Below are positions 49,331 to 61,923 of a stretch of DNA of 64,000 nt, piece by piece. Origin of the DNA: Diphasiastrum complanatum (Eukaryota > Streptophyta > Lycopodiopsida > Lycopodiales > Lycopodiaceae); the NCBI GenBank assembly GCA_029204225.1, contig CM055093.1, positions 25,711,766 to 25,775,765 on the forward strand. The letters run 5' to 3'. A program made the position numbers and the translations under genes. The stretch's first letter is position 1. Every line of letters begins with the position of its first letter. The notes beneath the pieces were generated by a model. It saw nothing but the letters and a program-made list of their open reading frames with translations. It ran no database searches and was not told where the DNA came from.

Positions 49331-49694
49331 TCAAGAAAGGAAGACATTCCACATACATAAAATTTAGAAAAATGAATCTATTATATTTTATTTAAAAAAT
49401 CAATACCAAAAATTCTTCCCACAAATCACATCCAAAGCCTTGGGAGCACACCAAGGTATCTATCATCTATGACAGATCAGTAATATCTACAACCAATACT
49501 GCTCTATAAGCTTCACTTGGATGCACATGTTGTCATATCATTTTGGCACATTTTCTTTGACATAGACCATTCAATTATCGAATTTGATTTATATTGAGTC
49601 TAGGACTTTTAAATTGTTCAATTTAAGTATGTTTGCATCTGTCATCCTCAAAGTTAACAGCATACCCTAACTTAGCAAAAGAGGAAAATGAAAA

Positions 49695-50583
49695 TTGGCC
49701 TCAATTGCCAAATATACAAACATGATCAAAATAGCAAAACTAGTTGAAATTTCTCAAACTCCCTCTTCAACTAGTTTTAGCATAGACTTTGAGAACAATC
49801 AAAGTGAAGTCCTATGCTTCATGAACATGTCTTTTCCCAATGATTTTTTGAAGATATCAGCTACACATTCCTTTGACGTGTGGGAAGTCGTCACAGGTGA
49901 TGAGAGAAGGCCGCCAAATGAAACGGAGATCAAAGTGTTCGACAAAAAAGATGAGGAAAGCTTTGACCTTCATTAACTTGTCAATGAAGGATCACATCAT
50001 TACCCACATTTGTGATGTTGTTACACCCCGAAAGGCATGGGATGTGCTAAAGGAGCAGTTCGAGACGTCAAATTTGTCAAGAATCATGTTTCTGAAGTCA
50101 AAGTTGAATAGTGCCCGCATGGAGCAAGGATAGCACATTCAGACATACATGACCAGAATCAAGACAATGAGGGATGAACTGCATTCTATTGGTGAGCGCA
50201 TACGTGATGTGGAGCTGGTGCACAATGCATTGTGCAGCATTGCAGAACCCTATCAGATGTTTGTGAGCGGAATAGCATCAAGAGAAAGATTCCCAACCTT
50301 TGACGAGCTCACAGGAATCTTGATGCAGGAAGAGCAACGGCGAGAAATGGTGAAAGCTAGACGTCAAAATACTGACGATCAGGCACTTGCGACATGCCAA
50401 AAACAAGGCAAGGGCAAGGGCAAGAAGAAGTCTAAACAACAACTTGCCAAGTCTCAGGAGGACGAGGGATCTTCGAATAAGACCAAGAAGAAAGACAAGT
50501 GCTTTCATTGTAGTAAAAAGGGCCATTGGAAGAGTGAATGTCGCAAATTCCTGGCGGAACAAGGCAAGGGAAAACCAAAATAA
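49695..50583 (+). pseudogene. Element D gag
   Basis: Weak start region at 49695-49976. After a frame change near 49950 comes the helical capsid part (THICDVVTPRKAWDVLKEQF, LSRIMFLKSKLNSARM), a stop at 50131, then MTRIKTMRDELHSIGERI and a basic Lys-rich linker with zinc knuckle CFHCSKKGHWKSEC (about 50500). It ends with TAA at 50581. Confidence 0.85.
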
Positions 50584-52199
50584 GCAGGTAACCTTGTCGA
50601 TGAGGGTGAGATTGAAGACTCTAACATCTTCATATATGCATTGTCATCTAATCAAGATGATCAAGTGTGGTATATTGACTCGGGAGCCACAAGACACATG
50701 ACAGGTAACAAGAATTGGTTCAGTAGCATGAAAGTGTTGGATAATGGAACGTCCGTTTCACAAGCAAATGGCGAGGTGTGCAAGATCAAGAGGATAGGCA
50801 CCGTTTCAATCCAACTACCTGATGGCAAAAGCAGGATGATCAAGAAGGTACTTTACGTACCAGGTTTGAAGAAAAATCTACTTTCTGTTGGAGTCATTAC
50901 TGATCAAAAGTTGAAAGTAGAATTCGCCCATGATCGTTGCTTTGTGATGTGAACCAAAAGTTCAAAGTTATTGCAGATGGAGTAAGAGAGCCCAATACAA
51001 AATTGCACAACTTGATTGCTACAATCAAGGGGCAATATGGACTTGTATCGTCCATTCCATCGCAAACTGAGTTGTGGCATAAGAGGCTTGGTCACTTGAA
51101 CTTGGGAAGCCTCAGTTTGATGATAAAATTGGAGATGGTAACAGGATTGCCTACCATAGAAAATCACTTGAAATCGATGTGCGAATCTTGTGTATATGGG
51201 AAGCAGCATCGAGAGAAGTTCAATAAAGAGGATGTTGCAAGAGCAAAGAACATCCTAGATTTAATCCACACAGATTTATGCGGGCCTATGAGGACCATGT
51301 CCTTAGATAAAGCCTTCTATTTCATGACCTTTATTGATGATATGTCACGTAAGTGGATCTACTTCTTGAAGAAGAAATCAGATGCATTTAACAACTTCAA
51401 GAGCTTCAAAGCATTGGTCAAAAATCAGACAAGTAGGAAGATCAAAGTCCTAAGGTCAGATAGTAGAGGTGAGTACAAGTCTAATGACTTCAATGATCTT
51501 TGTGATCAATGTGGGACTAAAAGACAATTTATGCAAGCTCATAATCCTGCTCTCAATGGTGTAGCTGAGCGCAAGAATCATACGATTGTGGAAAGTGCCA
51601 GATCTATGCTAGATGAGATGAAACTACCAAAAGATTTTTGGTCAGAAGCATGCAGTACGGCAGTCTATTTTCAAAATAGAAGTCCTACCATTGCCATACC
51701 AAAGATAACACCTGAGGAAGCATTCACGAAGAAGAAGCCAAAGGTGAACCACTTGCGAATCTTTGGATGTAAGGCCTTTGTACACATTCCTAAGGAAGAG
51801 AGACGCAAACTTGATGTAAAAACTATCAAGTGTATATTCCTAGGATATGATGATCGTGTGAAGGGCTATAGATGTTTTCATCCAATGGAAAGCAAAGTCC
51901 ATATAAGTCGTGATGTTATCTTTGATGAATCCAAGATATATGAAGACGAGGATGCTGAGAAAATAGATACATCCAGTGGGAAAGATGGTATAGTGAGGAT
52001 ACCACCTGATGATGATCCATTCATTGACCTTCCAAGTGATGAAAAAGATGATACATCTCAAGATACTACTACTCAACCTCCAGAGACAGGTTGGAGAGGT
52101 AGGGACAAACCTTTTGGTGCAAGAAGGATTGAAGTTGCAGGTGACAAATGCAAGGAGAAGGATGTACCGTGGGATACATTTTCACCAGAAAACCGATAA
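50584..52199 (+). pseudogene. Element D protease and integrase
   Basis: Protease VWYIDSGATRHMTG at 50668 and LYVPGLKKNLLSVG at about 50853. A frame change follows near 50950. The integrase frame 50937-52199 has LWHKRLGHLNLGSL, CESCVYGKQH, the core FIDDMSRKWIYFL, RSDSRGEYKS and NGVAERKNHTIVE, and the tail FLGYDDRVKGYRCFHP. The first catalytic Asp is present in HTDLCGP. It stops at 52197. Confidence 0.88.
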
Positions 52200-53219
52200 C
52201 CTGATGGGAAGCTCCCTAAGTGGTTTGAGAAATTGTTGGAGAGCCGCGACATGGATGACTTTCCAGGATCATCTAGCCAGGGAGAGCTATGAAGATCAAC
52301 AAGAGAGAAGACACAACCTGAAAGGTAGGAAGCAAATTATGCTCTCTTATCTAGCATTATTCAAAGCAAAGAACCTTCGACTTATGGTGAAGCGAAGGAT
52401 GATGATATTTGGGTCAAGGCCATGGGAGAGGATATGGAGTCAATTGCTAAACATAGCACATGGGACTTAGTAGAACCATTAGTTGGCAAGAAACCCATTG
52501 GTTGCAAATGGGTATATAGGACTAATTACCATGCAGATGGAAGTATAGCAAAGCACAAGGCAAGATTGGTGATCAAAGGGTATGCACAAAGTAAAGGCAT
52601 CGACTATGAGGAGACCTTTGTGCCGGTTTGTAAGTGGAATACTCTACGTCTACTTGTTGCTTTAGCTTCACATTTTGGTTGGCCTTTGCATCAGATGGAT
52701 GTGAAATTTGCTTTTCTAAATGGTGAGTTAAAAGAAGAAGTGTTCATGGATCAACCTGAAGGCTTTGTAGCGAAGGGACAGGAAAATAAAGTATGTCGCT
52801 TGAAGAAAGCACTTTAGGGTCTTAAACATGCACCATGTGCGTGGTATAGCAGGATTGATGCCTACTTTCGTTCAAAGGGGATGGTGAGAACACATTTTGA
52901 TCCAAATCTATATGTCTTATGCTTTGATGGTATGGTTGCTTTGATTGCTCTTTACGTTGATGACTTGATTATTATGGGAAATAATCAAGAGATGATAGAC
53001 ATGATCAAGAAAGACCTCATGGAACAATTTGAGATGACAAATCTCAGTCTGATGCATTATTGCCTTGGAGTAGAGGTGTGGCAAAAAGGACATGAAGTGG
53101 GTTTAACACAGGTGAAGTATGTCAAAGAGTTGCTACACAGGTATAGGTTGCAGGATTGCAAACCAGTGAATACTCCTATTGAACCAAGTAAAAAGCTTTC
53201 TGAGTTTGATGAGTCATAG
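52200..53219 (+). pseudogene. Element D reverse transcriptase
   Basis: In the frame of 52422 but readable from about 52200. Landmarks are IGCKWVYRTNYHADGSI, KHKARLVIKGYAQSKGIDYE, MDVKFAFLNGELKEEVFM, a stop at 52815-52817 in the GLKHAPCAWY region, and catalytic LYVDDLIIMGN near 52955. A second stop lies at 53217. Confidence 0.88.
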
Positions 53220-53902
53220 TCATTTGATGCTACACTGTATAGACAGTTAGTAGGAAGCTTGATTTACCTTACCACAACTAGACCAAATATATGCTATGTT
53301 GTTGGCATTGTAAGTCAGTTTATGGCAGCACCTACGGAAACGCATTGGAAGACAACTAAACACATTTTGTGTTATGTGAAAGGCATTTCATATTATGGCT
53401 TGATTTACAGGAAGCATGATGGTTTACCTGAGTTGTGTGGCTATGTGGATGCAGATTGGGGAGGTGACTATGATGATCGTAGATCCACCACAGGGTATGT
53501 ATTCCAGTTTTGTGGTAGTTGCTTTTCCTGGTCTAGTAAGAAGCAAAGTACAATTGCTCTATCCACCACAGAAGCAGAGTATAAGGCAATGTGTAGTGCA
53601 GCACAAGAAGCTATATGGTTGAGACAAATCTTGAAAGAAGTTGGCATGAAGCAGAAAAATCCCACGACTTTACATAGCGACAGTCAGAGTGGCATTCAGC
53701 TAGCAAAGAATCCAGTGTTCCATGCGAGAACTAAACACATTGAGATTTAGTATCACTTTATACGTTAGAGGTTGCTGAGTCGTGAGATTCATGTTGTTCA
53801 TTGTAGCACAGAAGAACAACTAGCTGATATTTTCACTAAGCCACTTGTTGGAGAAAAGTTTGATAAGTTTAGATCAAAGCTTTTTGTACTTAAAGTTTGT
53901 TA
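53220..53902 (+). pseudogene. Element D RNase H
   Basis: YLTTTRPNICYVVGIVSQF, then GYVDADWGGDYDDRRSTTGY, STTEAEYKAM, LHSDSQSGIQLAKNPVFHAR and KHIEI. After a stop at 53748 it continues with EEQLADIFTKPL and ends at the TAA of 53900-53902. Confidence 0.88.
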
Positions 53903-53959
53903 ACTTTAAAGCTATGTATATGACTGTATTAAAAAACAAAAGTAGACTCTACTTTAAGG

Positions 53960-54225
53960 GAGAGAGTTAAAATTAAAGTAGAATAACTGTGCTACTGTAT
54001 TGTGGGTCCTATCAATGGATAAGGATCAGTTGACCTCGCCACAAGGCAAGTCGACAGGACACACGTCCCGGCAACGGCAACCTGGGTCATGCATGGGTTG
54101 CCTGAGTGAACAACTATATGTATAGTGTAATTTCATTTTGAGAAATACAGTTGCTATGTGAGCTTGCAGTGGAGAGTGTTTGCTATCTGTATTACTATGT
54201 AGCATGATCTGTGTTCCTGTGCAAA
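53960..54225 (+). repeat. Candidate 3' LTR of element D
   Basis: Follows the purine tract AAGGGAGAGAG. It starts near TTAAAATTAAAG (the TG start is not intact) and ends near TTCCTGTGCA. The length of about 265 bp and both ends are estimates. Confidence 0.4.
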
Positions 54226-54260
54226 GCAAATTCTAAGTCCATCTTCTTCATCAAAGTCAA

Positions 54261-54960
54261 CTAGCATATCTTCCTTAGAATCCGTTGTAATATTGACAGA
54301 AAACCTTGTAAGTCAGCTTTTCTTTGTTGATGACGAGTAGAGGATGATGATTTTTCCATTAATCCAAGTTGTTCTTTCAATATAGATATAGTTGACTTTC
54401 TTAGATGATTGGTCATTGTTAACTCAAAATTAAACGCCAAAACATCTAGATCTTGTAAATTCAAATCGTCGACTCTTGGTTGATTTTTTGACAATCTCTT
54501 TCTCTTGCCCTTTGGATCTACTTGCAACATTTCGAGTTCATACCTTCCCCAAGAAGCATTCGTTGAAGTGGTGCACAACCAATGGACACGTAGTACTTTT
54601 GTCTGATTGCCACTTTGAATAAAACCAAGTACTTTGGCAATCCAAAATGGATGTCCTTAAGGCATTGTTTTCTGAAGCTAGAAGTGCAACAAGGCTTGCA
54701 ATCTAGATTTCATTCAAATTACCGCGCCATTTCATTTTTGTAGCTTTTACACTTTGCCTATTCTTCCTTGAGCCCACACAAATTTCACGTTCCTCACCTT
54801 GCACAAGCTGCAAGAAATCATTATCTCAAGAAAGATTTGAAGGTTCATCGACAATTGTAGTTGAAATTCCCAAATTATGAGGCCAATGAAATTCTTCAGT
54901 TGTTGATGCATGTTCGAGATTGAGCAAACTGATTTTTTGTTCCTCAAAAAGTCCATCCAT
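54261..54960 (-). pseudogene. Unrecognised protein remnant
   Basis: Minus strand from about 54650 leftward reads PFWIAKVLGFIQSG, then VHWLCTTSTNASWGRYELEM, RKRLSKNQPRVDDLNLQDLD and a Leu/Lys tail to 54261. Weaker pieces extend right to 54960. The style resembles accessory domains of plant transposon proteins, but I cannot name it. Confidence 0.35.
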
Positions 54961-56184
54961 CAATGCTGTTCAAACTCATCAAAAAAATTATAAGCTGTTT
55001 GAATACTTGATTCCAAAAAAATTAATAAAGCAAATAGATCAATCTCACGATGTTCTCTTTGCGCCTTTTGTTCTTCTAGCATGGACTTCAAGGGAGACAA
55101 CACAACAAGTTTGATTTGAGTCGATGAAATGTTAAGCAAAAATCAAACTCCTTCAAGAGGCAGCCATGAAACTGAATTTGAAAATAGTTTTCCCATAATA
55201 ATATAATGTCTAATTCATTACATTTGATTTTAAATTGATGATGGAAGCTAATATCATTAATATTAGCTATGCATCATTCTATTTCATTGGACGCCTTAAT
55301 ATAATCACGAAAATCATATGTGTGTATGATTAAAGACATGTTTGGCTTTGGCACATACAATTTGTGAAAGTACTGTACTTTAGGACCATAAATGGATCTA
55401 CAAAAGATCCACAAGAGTGATTGGATGCTTGCTTAACAATCTATCAAAAAACTAGACACAAAAAAATTGATCTAGATTGGCAATTTGACAAACAACAAGC
55501 ATTAACAATCAAAAGCATTGATAAACATTGAAATCCGAGCCCACACGTGTGTACTACAGGCTGTAGTATGGCCTTCAACCTGAGAAACAAGTAGAAATTG
55601 ATTTGGTTTCATTTGGATCACAAAACTCAATGTACATAGCGAACTAGCTTGAGATTGCCAATGAGCTCCAAAAATTTTCTATCTTCTCACTATGGGAGCT
55701 TGGAATACATAGCAAATTCGACTTCCTTTGTGAAGTTAGGTATATTTCCAGCATGTAATAAGGATGTTAACTCAGCCTTTTTGCCCTAAAATGAAACCCT
55801 AGCCTATTTCCTAGAGTTATGCTTGGTAGGTAGCTAGTTGGTCAAATTTTCACCTTAAACTTAGGTGTAGGTCCTATAAAGTAGGGATGACCACCAAATA
55901 GACATGACCAACTCTCTTGACTTGAACTAACCTACATTAGGAGTGGGTTTCCATGTGGCATCTTGGCCTTACATGTGTGTAACCCAATTATACACAATAT
56001 TTACAAAGTTCTACAGGACTAGATTTGCCAACATAGGCTATTTTTCACACTTCTCCTCATATCTAGCCTTGGAAACAATAATGTATCTATATACAATTCT
56101 AAGACCTGATCTTAACATCAGAAATGAATCATATTCAGGTTTAGAAGATGACTAATGAGCCCCCTAAGATGAGGACATGATCTA
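54961..56184. other. No recognisable gene
   Basis: AT-rich. A CACACGTGTG palindrome near 55541 is of the kind found at the U5 end of the copia A LTRs, so part of this may be a decayed LTR or leader. Confidence 0.4.
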
Positions 56185-56679
56185 TCACCATATCCAAGAT
56201 AGAGCTTCTTTGATCTTGATCTCCTCCAAGATGAATTGAAGAGTCTTGATTCTTCCTTGCACCTTTGCACTTGATTTCTTCCATGTTGAGTGAAGATGCA
56301 TGAACTTGAAATTTGCTCCTCCTTGATCTTGATGCTTCTCTTTGAAGTTAATTTGATGTCTCCGTGTCTTGTGAAAATCACATTGATCAAGATCACAAAA
56401 CATGTACTTGCTACTATTGCCAAGATTTATCATGCTAGAATGACTAGTCCACAAACCACAATGAAGTGCAAGCCTAGATCTCTTCTTGTATCTAGCTAAC
56501 TCATGTTCACCTAGATGTTTATCTTCATTTTCAATCAAGAACTCATAAAGCTCTTGGAGCACCAAGAGTGACTCCATCCTAAACTTCCAAATAGCATAAT
56601 CTGTACAATCCAATCTCTCACTAGCTTCTAGAAGGTATGCTCCAGCAGATCTCATCTTACTAGTGATTTCTACAAACAA
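56185..56679 (-). pseudogene. Copia gag N-terminal remnant
   Basis: The first ~75 residues (YLLEASERLDCTDYAIWKFR, MESLLVLQE, YKKRSRLALH) match the gag start of the copia A family. After that the frame reads unrelated sequence. No LTR or pol attached. Confidence 0.7.
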
Positions 56680-58952
56680 GAAATAGATTTGATTGACTTG
56701 AAACTCACAAAGGTCTCACACTTGCAGTGTTTCACTCAAATTTGATTTCTAATCCAACAAATGGACTTATAAAGCTCCAGATATAGCGGAACAATCACCA
56801 ATCTTACCGGCAGTTCAAGCAGGTCCATCCTCATCAAGGACCACACCTCTATTCAGAAGGCCCATCAGCGTCGAGAACCAAATCTAGACCTTCTTAAAGC
56901 AACATCCGCATGAGTCTTCGCATGGTGGATGGATTCTGAAGTTTAAGACGTCCAAGATAGAGGCCGGCAAAGAGTTGGACAAAATGTCTGCATTGGCAGA
57001 GCAGCCGGCAGGGAGAATCACTGTTTTTGAGAAAACTCTGAAATCAATTAGGAGTTACGTCGCTAGCCTTCGCCAGTTGCGGGTAGATCCCTATTATGTG
57101 CCGATGCCGCGAAGGAATAAATGGAAAGATTTGGGATTGGCTATGGACAAAATCACCATCCATACGTCCAATTGGCCAATCATCCATCAGCCCTACAGCT
57201 AGACCATCTCTGTGGATTTCCACCGCGCCCAACAAGCCTATCAGCGAGTTTGAGAGAGATTCGAATTTGAACTTTGGGTACATTGAATCTAGACCCAAAA
57301 ATATTGACAGTTGTCAAAGCTAAATACCATCTCTCGGAAGATGAGGACAACATTTCTAAGTATGAGTCTAGAAGGAAATAGTATGGCACCCTATCTGTCA
57401 GTATACTAATCCACGGGTTTCCTTACATGCATTCTGAACTATGACATGCTAATAATCTGAGCTCTGGCTCACACATTTGTGGAATCATATCATGATCTTC
57501 CATCATTGCTGCCATCATTGGTAGTGAAGCATTCATCAGAACTGACCATCGTTGACAGAGATGAGAGTGAAGTATTACTATCAATCGATGCTCTAGAAGA
57601 CAACACACTATCTACGATGGGTCTGGACTGCCATCATTGCCAGAAGAGAGATTTCTCCTTACCTGTTTGAAGGTTCATACCAATATAATCGGTGAAAGCA
57701 AGACAAACTGCCAACGGAAAGCTGCATTCATGACTAGGCACCTCTTGTGATAAGCTTTATTTTCTCAATCACACTTGAGGTAATGTTTTTTTCTCAAAAT
57801 TGCTATTTGTATGATGAATATAATCTCAATGAAATGCTTACAATGGTACATGTGCATGCTTTCAATTATGCATGATGAAGCACTGCTAACGGGTTAGACT
57901 AAAGGATGAAGGGATGTAAAGTGATGCATGAAGGGTTGGTAACTGCAATAAATACAATCGGTCTATCTTAGCTTGTATGGGCCTTTGATGTTTAGAAACA
58001 TGTACTTGTTATCCACTTGAGTTAACAAGCGTGTAGCTTTGCTGAAGTATGTAGAACGTGATGATATGCATGTTGAAAGTTTGAATCGTATCATTATTAG
58101 CATGCTAGTTGTTATGTTCATGACCAGTAAGTAGGATTCAGTATACTCCTAGTCTTGGATACACACTACTCTAGTAAATCAAGCTGTTAGTTGTGCCACA
58201 TCATACTGGATGTGACCCGAAAGTAACTAATATCCTTGTGAGGCCCAGAATACACTAAATGGAGTTTAGACAAGGTATGAGACAGTGTATGCATGTGTAG
58301 AGTTATCAATAGCAATTCTATGAATAGTTGGTCCATGCATAGGACTCTATTCTAGGTGAATCTATGTATAGGGAACTTAGGGCTATGCATGGCTATGTGC
58401 CCACGTTGCTTTTGGCTCTATAAGAAGGGGCCAAACTCACCCTACTCCTCATTGTGATCATGGATTCATTGCCAGGATTTCACTCTACATTCATGCCTCT
58501 TGTTCCTTGGCTTGGGGGTGAAGCTTCTAGAGTTGATTGGTTGCTTCTACTTGTTGGGTGGTTGTTCCATAGTGTGTTTTCCATTGTGTTTTGTCTTGTA
58601 AGCAGGATCTTAGGGAGCATTACAGGAGTTCTCAAATTTAGAAGGGTCATTTGATACAAGTTTTTTTTTTCCTCGTTGTTTATGTCCATGTGGCCCAATC
58701 GGTTTTTGACATAGTGGCTTCTATGTAACATAACTCGCCTGACCCGAAAAACACAATTCATGTTTGGGAAAATTTGAATTTCCGGTCCGGTAGATTGGAA
58801 GCATACTATTGGCTAGCGTGCATGACGACTGGTTGACTAAACTACTTGGGCTAACCTCAAGTTAAAATTATCTTGGGACTCACAAATAGGTTTGGCGCCT
58901 ATTATACTCTGGACTCTCATATTGACAAGTTCAAACGTGAACTCTTCAAGTT
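56680..58952. other. No recognisable gene
   Basis: Several short open frames (for example 56975-57202) have protein-like composition but no family I recognise and no consistent splice structure. I do not call a gene. Confidence 0.4.
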
Positions 58953-60305
58953 ATGGCAATGAGAAGGAGACCGAGATCCTTGATATGCTCTGCAATTTTT
59001 TATAATGAGAGGGAAGACGATGGCACATGGATTGCTCATGAATATCATAAGGCTTCTTGGGTACTGATGCATCCATCAGCAAAAAAGCCTTTTTGCCAAA
59101 AGAAAAAGGCCAAGTATACATATAGATCTTATTGGAAAGGGCCAATTATTGATTTCAAAGTTTCTCCAAGAAAACAAACCATTTCAGAGGTGCTTATTCA
59201 ACATGTTTATATGCATTCAGAACTTAATGTGGAGGCTGTAAATCCACATGATTTTCGAAAGTGTAATTGTGAGTATCTTAATTTTTTGGATTGCTTGTCA
59301 TTTTTAAAACGTAATCGTATTTATGAATCAGAGCTTATAATGATTTTGTATTGCAGATCTATATCCTTCAAATATACATGAATGGGAACTTGTGGCATCT
59401 CTTTCAGGTATTATAGATGTCATCCATTCAAAAATTGGCAAATTGCAATATAGAGGACGAACGGTAAAAGAACTTGCAGATTTTAAATATTTTTTTTTAT
59501 ATATATTCCAGACACAAATGGAGGAATAGAAAAACTAGAGTGTATACCTCTACCTAATCTAAAAGATAACGTGTGGTGGATTGCAGTCAACGACAATACA
59601 ATAAAATGTTTTCGTTACAAGCTATATAATGATGTACAAAAGTCACTCAAAACTAGTACTGGATCAAGAAATGTGCACTTAAGTTGGTTTGTTCCAATGT
59701 CATTATTTGTCAACTCTTTTCAAACACGGAGGTGCATTGAACTCCCACATTGTTTGTTTGCAAAAATCTATCAGATGATTTTTTATTCAAATTCATGGAC
59801 AAAGGTTGGGATATAAGATCCACTGCAAATATTGCTTATAGAATCAAACATTCATTCATATCATTTAGATACAGTATAGAAAAGCAAATTCTAAGTATGG
59901 TGTTTCATTATCAGAGATGGAAAGAACCCAATGGTACTTGGGCCCCATTAGATCAAGATCTAGACAACATTGGACACACTAATCGTATTTTGATATCATG
60001 GCAAATGGGGATCTACTTACTACTATTGAGGTTGAACAGGATTGGACCTTATTCTACATTAGAACGGAACTAACACTTTTACAGCAAGATATCTCCGAAT
60101 ATTTCAGTTTTATATTGGATGGAAAATTGGTATGTCAAATTTATGAATTTGTATATTAATTTGTATTCATTATCCTTTCTATCAATATTCGGATCACTAA
60201 CTATAATTTGATTAATGTATGTTTGTGCAGATACGTAAAAGACATGAAGAGAAATTCAAATGCAAAGATTTGGGAGGAATTGTTCAGATAATAGAGCAAT
60301 CATAA
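58953..60305 (+). CDS. Unknown four-exon gene with two single-base frame breaks
   Basis: Proposed exons 58953-59268, 59357-59407, 59512-60129 and 60231-60305, all with GT-AG introns and agreeing phases. Exon 3 needs one extra base at an A5 run near 59765 and one at a G4 run near 60007. With these the frame would run 353 codons to the TAA at 60303. The N-terminal part is basic and Tyr/Trp-rich, the middle has DNVWWIAVNDNTIKCFRY, and the C-terminus has EVEQDWTLFYIRTELTLLQQ then EYFSFILDGKLIRKRHEEK, which faintly recalls a beta-grasp (ubiquitin-like) fold. No family recognised. It converges on the Ulp1-like gene with about 440 bp between the stops. It could be a host gene, a transposon-carried gene or a pseudogene. 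Confidence 0.55.
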
Positions 60306-60743
60306 TACAAGATTTGTAAAAACTCTCATAAGCATCAATATATTTCTCATTTTATGAGAATGTACATGTGCGTCCTGTATTTTACAATGGATGCTTTTAC
60401 CCCATTGTCTCTATCTTTCTATATGCCCATAATTATTCACAGGGCATTACATCAAAAATCTATATATCTATTTTATCTATTATTTACAACTCAAAGTAAT
60501 ATAAATTATCTCCACCCTGTACTAGTGTCAGTTGTGGACTTGATTGTCCTCTCGTATCCGCAGTTGGACTGGGTGTTGCATGAGATAATAAGTTCACCAA
60601 CATTTGTTGACAAAGCTCATATATCTCATTCATTGTAAATGCTCAACATTTATACTGCAAATCCAAAATAACCGAGTCAATTGACTGATCATGAACCAAA
60701 TCGAAAATAATTTACTTAGGCCATTCAGTAGTCTATTTACCTT
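60306..60743. other. Spacer between convergent genes
   Basis: AT-rich; presumably the two 3' UTRs. The 94-codon plus frame at 60354-60638 is not supported by any family. Confidence 0.45.
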
Positions 60744-61751
60744 TCATATATTAGGAGCCCCAGATTGCATGATGTACCACTCTAAGAAGTCCTGTATATT
60801 GCGGATGGAAAACCATCCACAACTATGTCCATCATCTTGCTGAGCTGACTTCAATCACAAAACGTATAATAGGTTAGTTGTGCACTCTGTAAAAAACAAA
60901 TCATATTACCTATCAGATACTTGATGAGAAATATTTACTTCTGCATCAACAATCTCCAGGTGGCTATTTACAGTGGCCCCATCCGGCCTTGGCAAAAATG
61001 GCAACATTCTGCTGTACATCACGTCCATTTCGGCATGGGTAGAGCTCAAGGAATTCATCTTTAAACAGATGGAATTAATGATTCCATCTAAATCTTCCCT
61101 AAGGGAGATTGTATGCATACTCCAATGCTTACTGGAAACAAGAGATAATTAGTTAAACTGAAGGAATTACAATACCTATTTAAAATATTACTTGAATATA
61201 TTCTACATAATCACTTACTTTTGGCAGTATGGAATAATAAAGACTTTGGTCTCCGAGGTTGTATGGAGAAGATACTTCGTCGCCTTAGTTGGACTATGAA
61301 GGCTGTGTGCAAAAAAAGACAGCACAACTCCAATGTCCTTAGTATCATCGCATTTACACCTATTTACAAAATACATCAAACCAGCCTCCACAACTGGATC
61401 TGATATATCTGATGTCTTCTCTTTCAAGGCATCACAAAAGTCTTTATTTATGTGATTTACATAATTAATTGAACTTAGACAAAAAGAAAATTGACCTCCT
61501 AGCTTATCAATCTCTTTGGCAACATACTCACCAAAAACTATATATCTCTCAGAATCCAAAAATGAATCTTTGGGATCAACAGGAAATCTTACACAAAGAT
61601 CCTTATAAAAATCACCTATTAAACTTATATCTAGATCTGATATTATTTTATCTACAGTAGAGGTCATATCCTCGTTATTGTGGGATGGAATGGAGGGAAT
61701 GGAAGATGAACTACTTGAATAGTTAGGGGTGGTGGGAGGAGAAGAACGCAC
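60744..61751 (-). CDS. Ulp1/C48-like cysteine protease, three exons
   Basis: Exons on the minus strand: 61751-61219 (donor GTAAGT), 61131-60921 (donor GTATCT) and 60848-60744; 849 nt, 282 residues plus TGA. The N-terminus is Ser/Pro-rich. The catalytic His lies in KHWSMHTISL, formed across the first junction after KVFIIPYCQ. The Gln-Cys pair lies in QQDDGHSCGWFSI near the C-terminus, as in Ulp1-type peptidases (HW...Q...CG). The Asp between them is not certain. Known C48 enzymes cleave SUMO or related modifiers; plant transposons (Mutator-like, CACTA) also carry captured copies. Exon 2 has an alternative donor GTAATA at 60909 that would break the frame. Expression and origin are unknown. Confidence 0.6.
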
Positions 61752-61923
61752 TACAAACTAGTGTGATGGTCCAACCAAAGGACGAGAGATGTGAGGGGGG
61801 GATGGTGATTCGCTGAGTACCACCCTTTGTCTGGCAGGCCTGGTGGGCTTGGTCTGCTTTCTCCTTCTTCATTGAGGAACAGGCCCTCTCTCTGTAGGTG
61901 GTGGCCTAGAGGTGAAGCCACTC
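61752..61923. other. Spacer between the protease gene and the H3-like sequence
   Basis: No supported gene. It may be the 5' flank of the protease gene. Confidence 0.4.

Larger units (their letters stand above)
49695..54225 (+). mobile_element. Copia element D, decayed
   Basis: Plus-oriented gag, protease, integrase, reverse transcriptase and RNase H in order, with a purine-rich tract and candidate 3' LTR at the end. No 5' LTR or primer site is recognisable left of gag, so the element is 5'-truncated. Several stops and frame changes. Confidence 0.88.

Noticed and set aside
56975-57389. Protein-like frames on both strands
   Set aside because: No recognisable motif, conflicting strands and no consistent exon structure.
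60909-60910. GTAATA as the exon 2 donor of the Ulp1-like gene
   Set aside because: It has a better look than GTATCT, but no acceptor then keeps the QQDDGHSCG frame; the upstream donor gives an intact protein.
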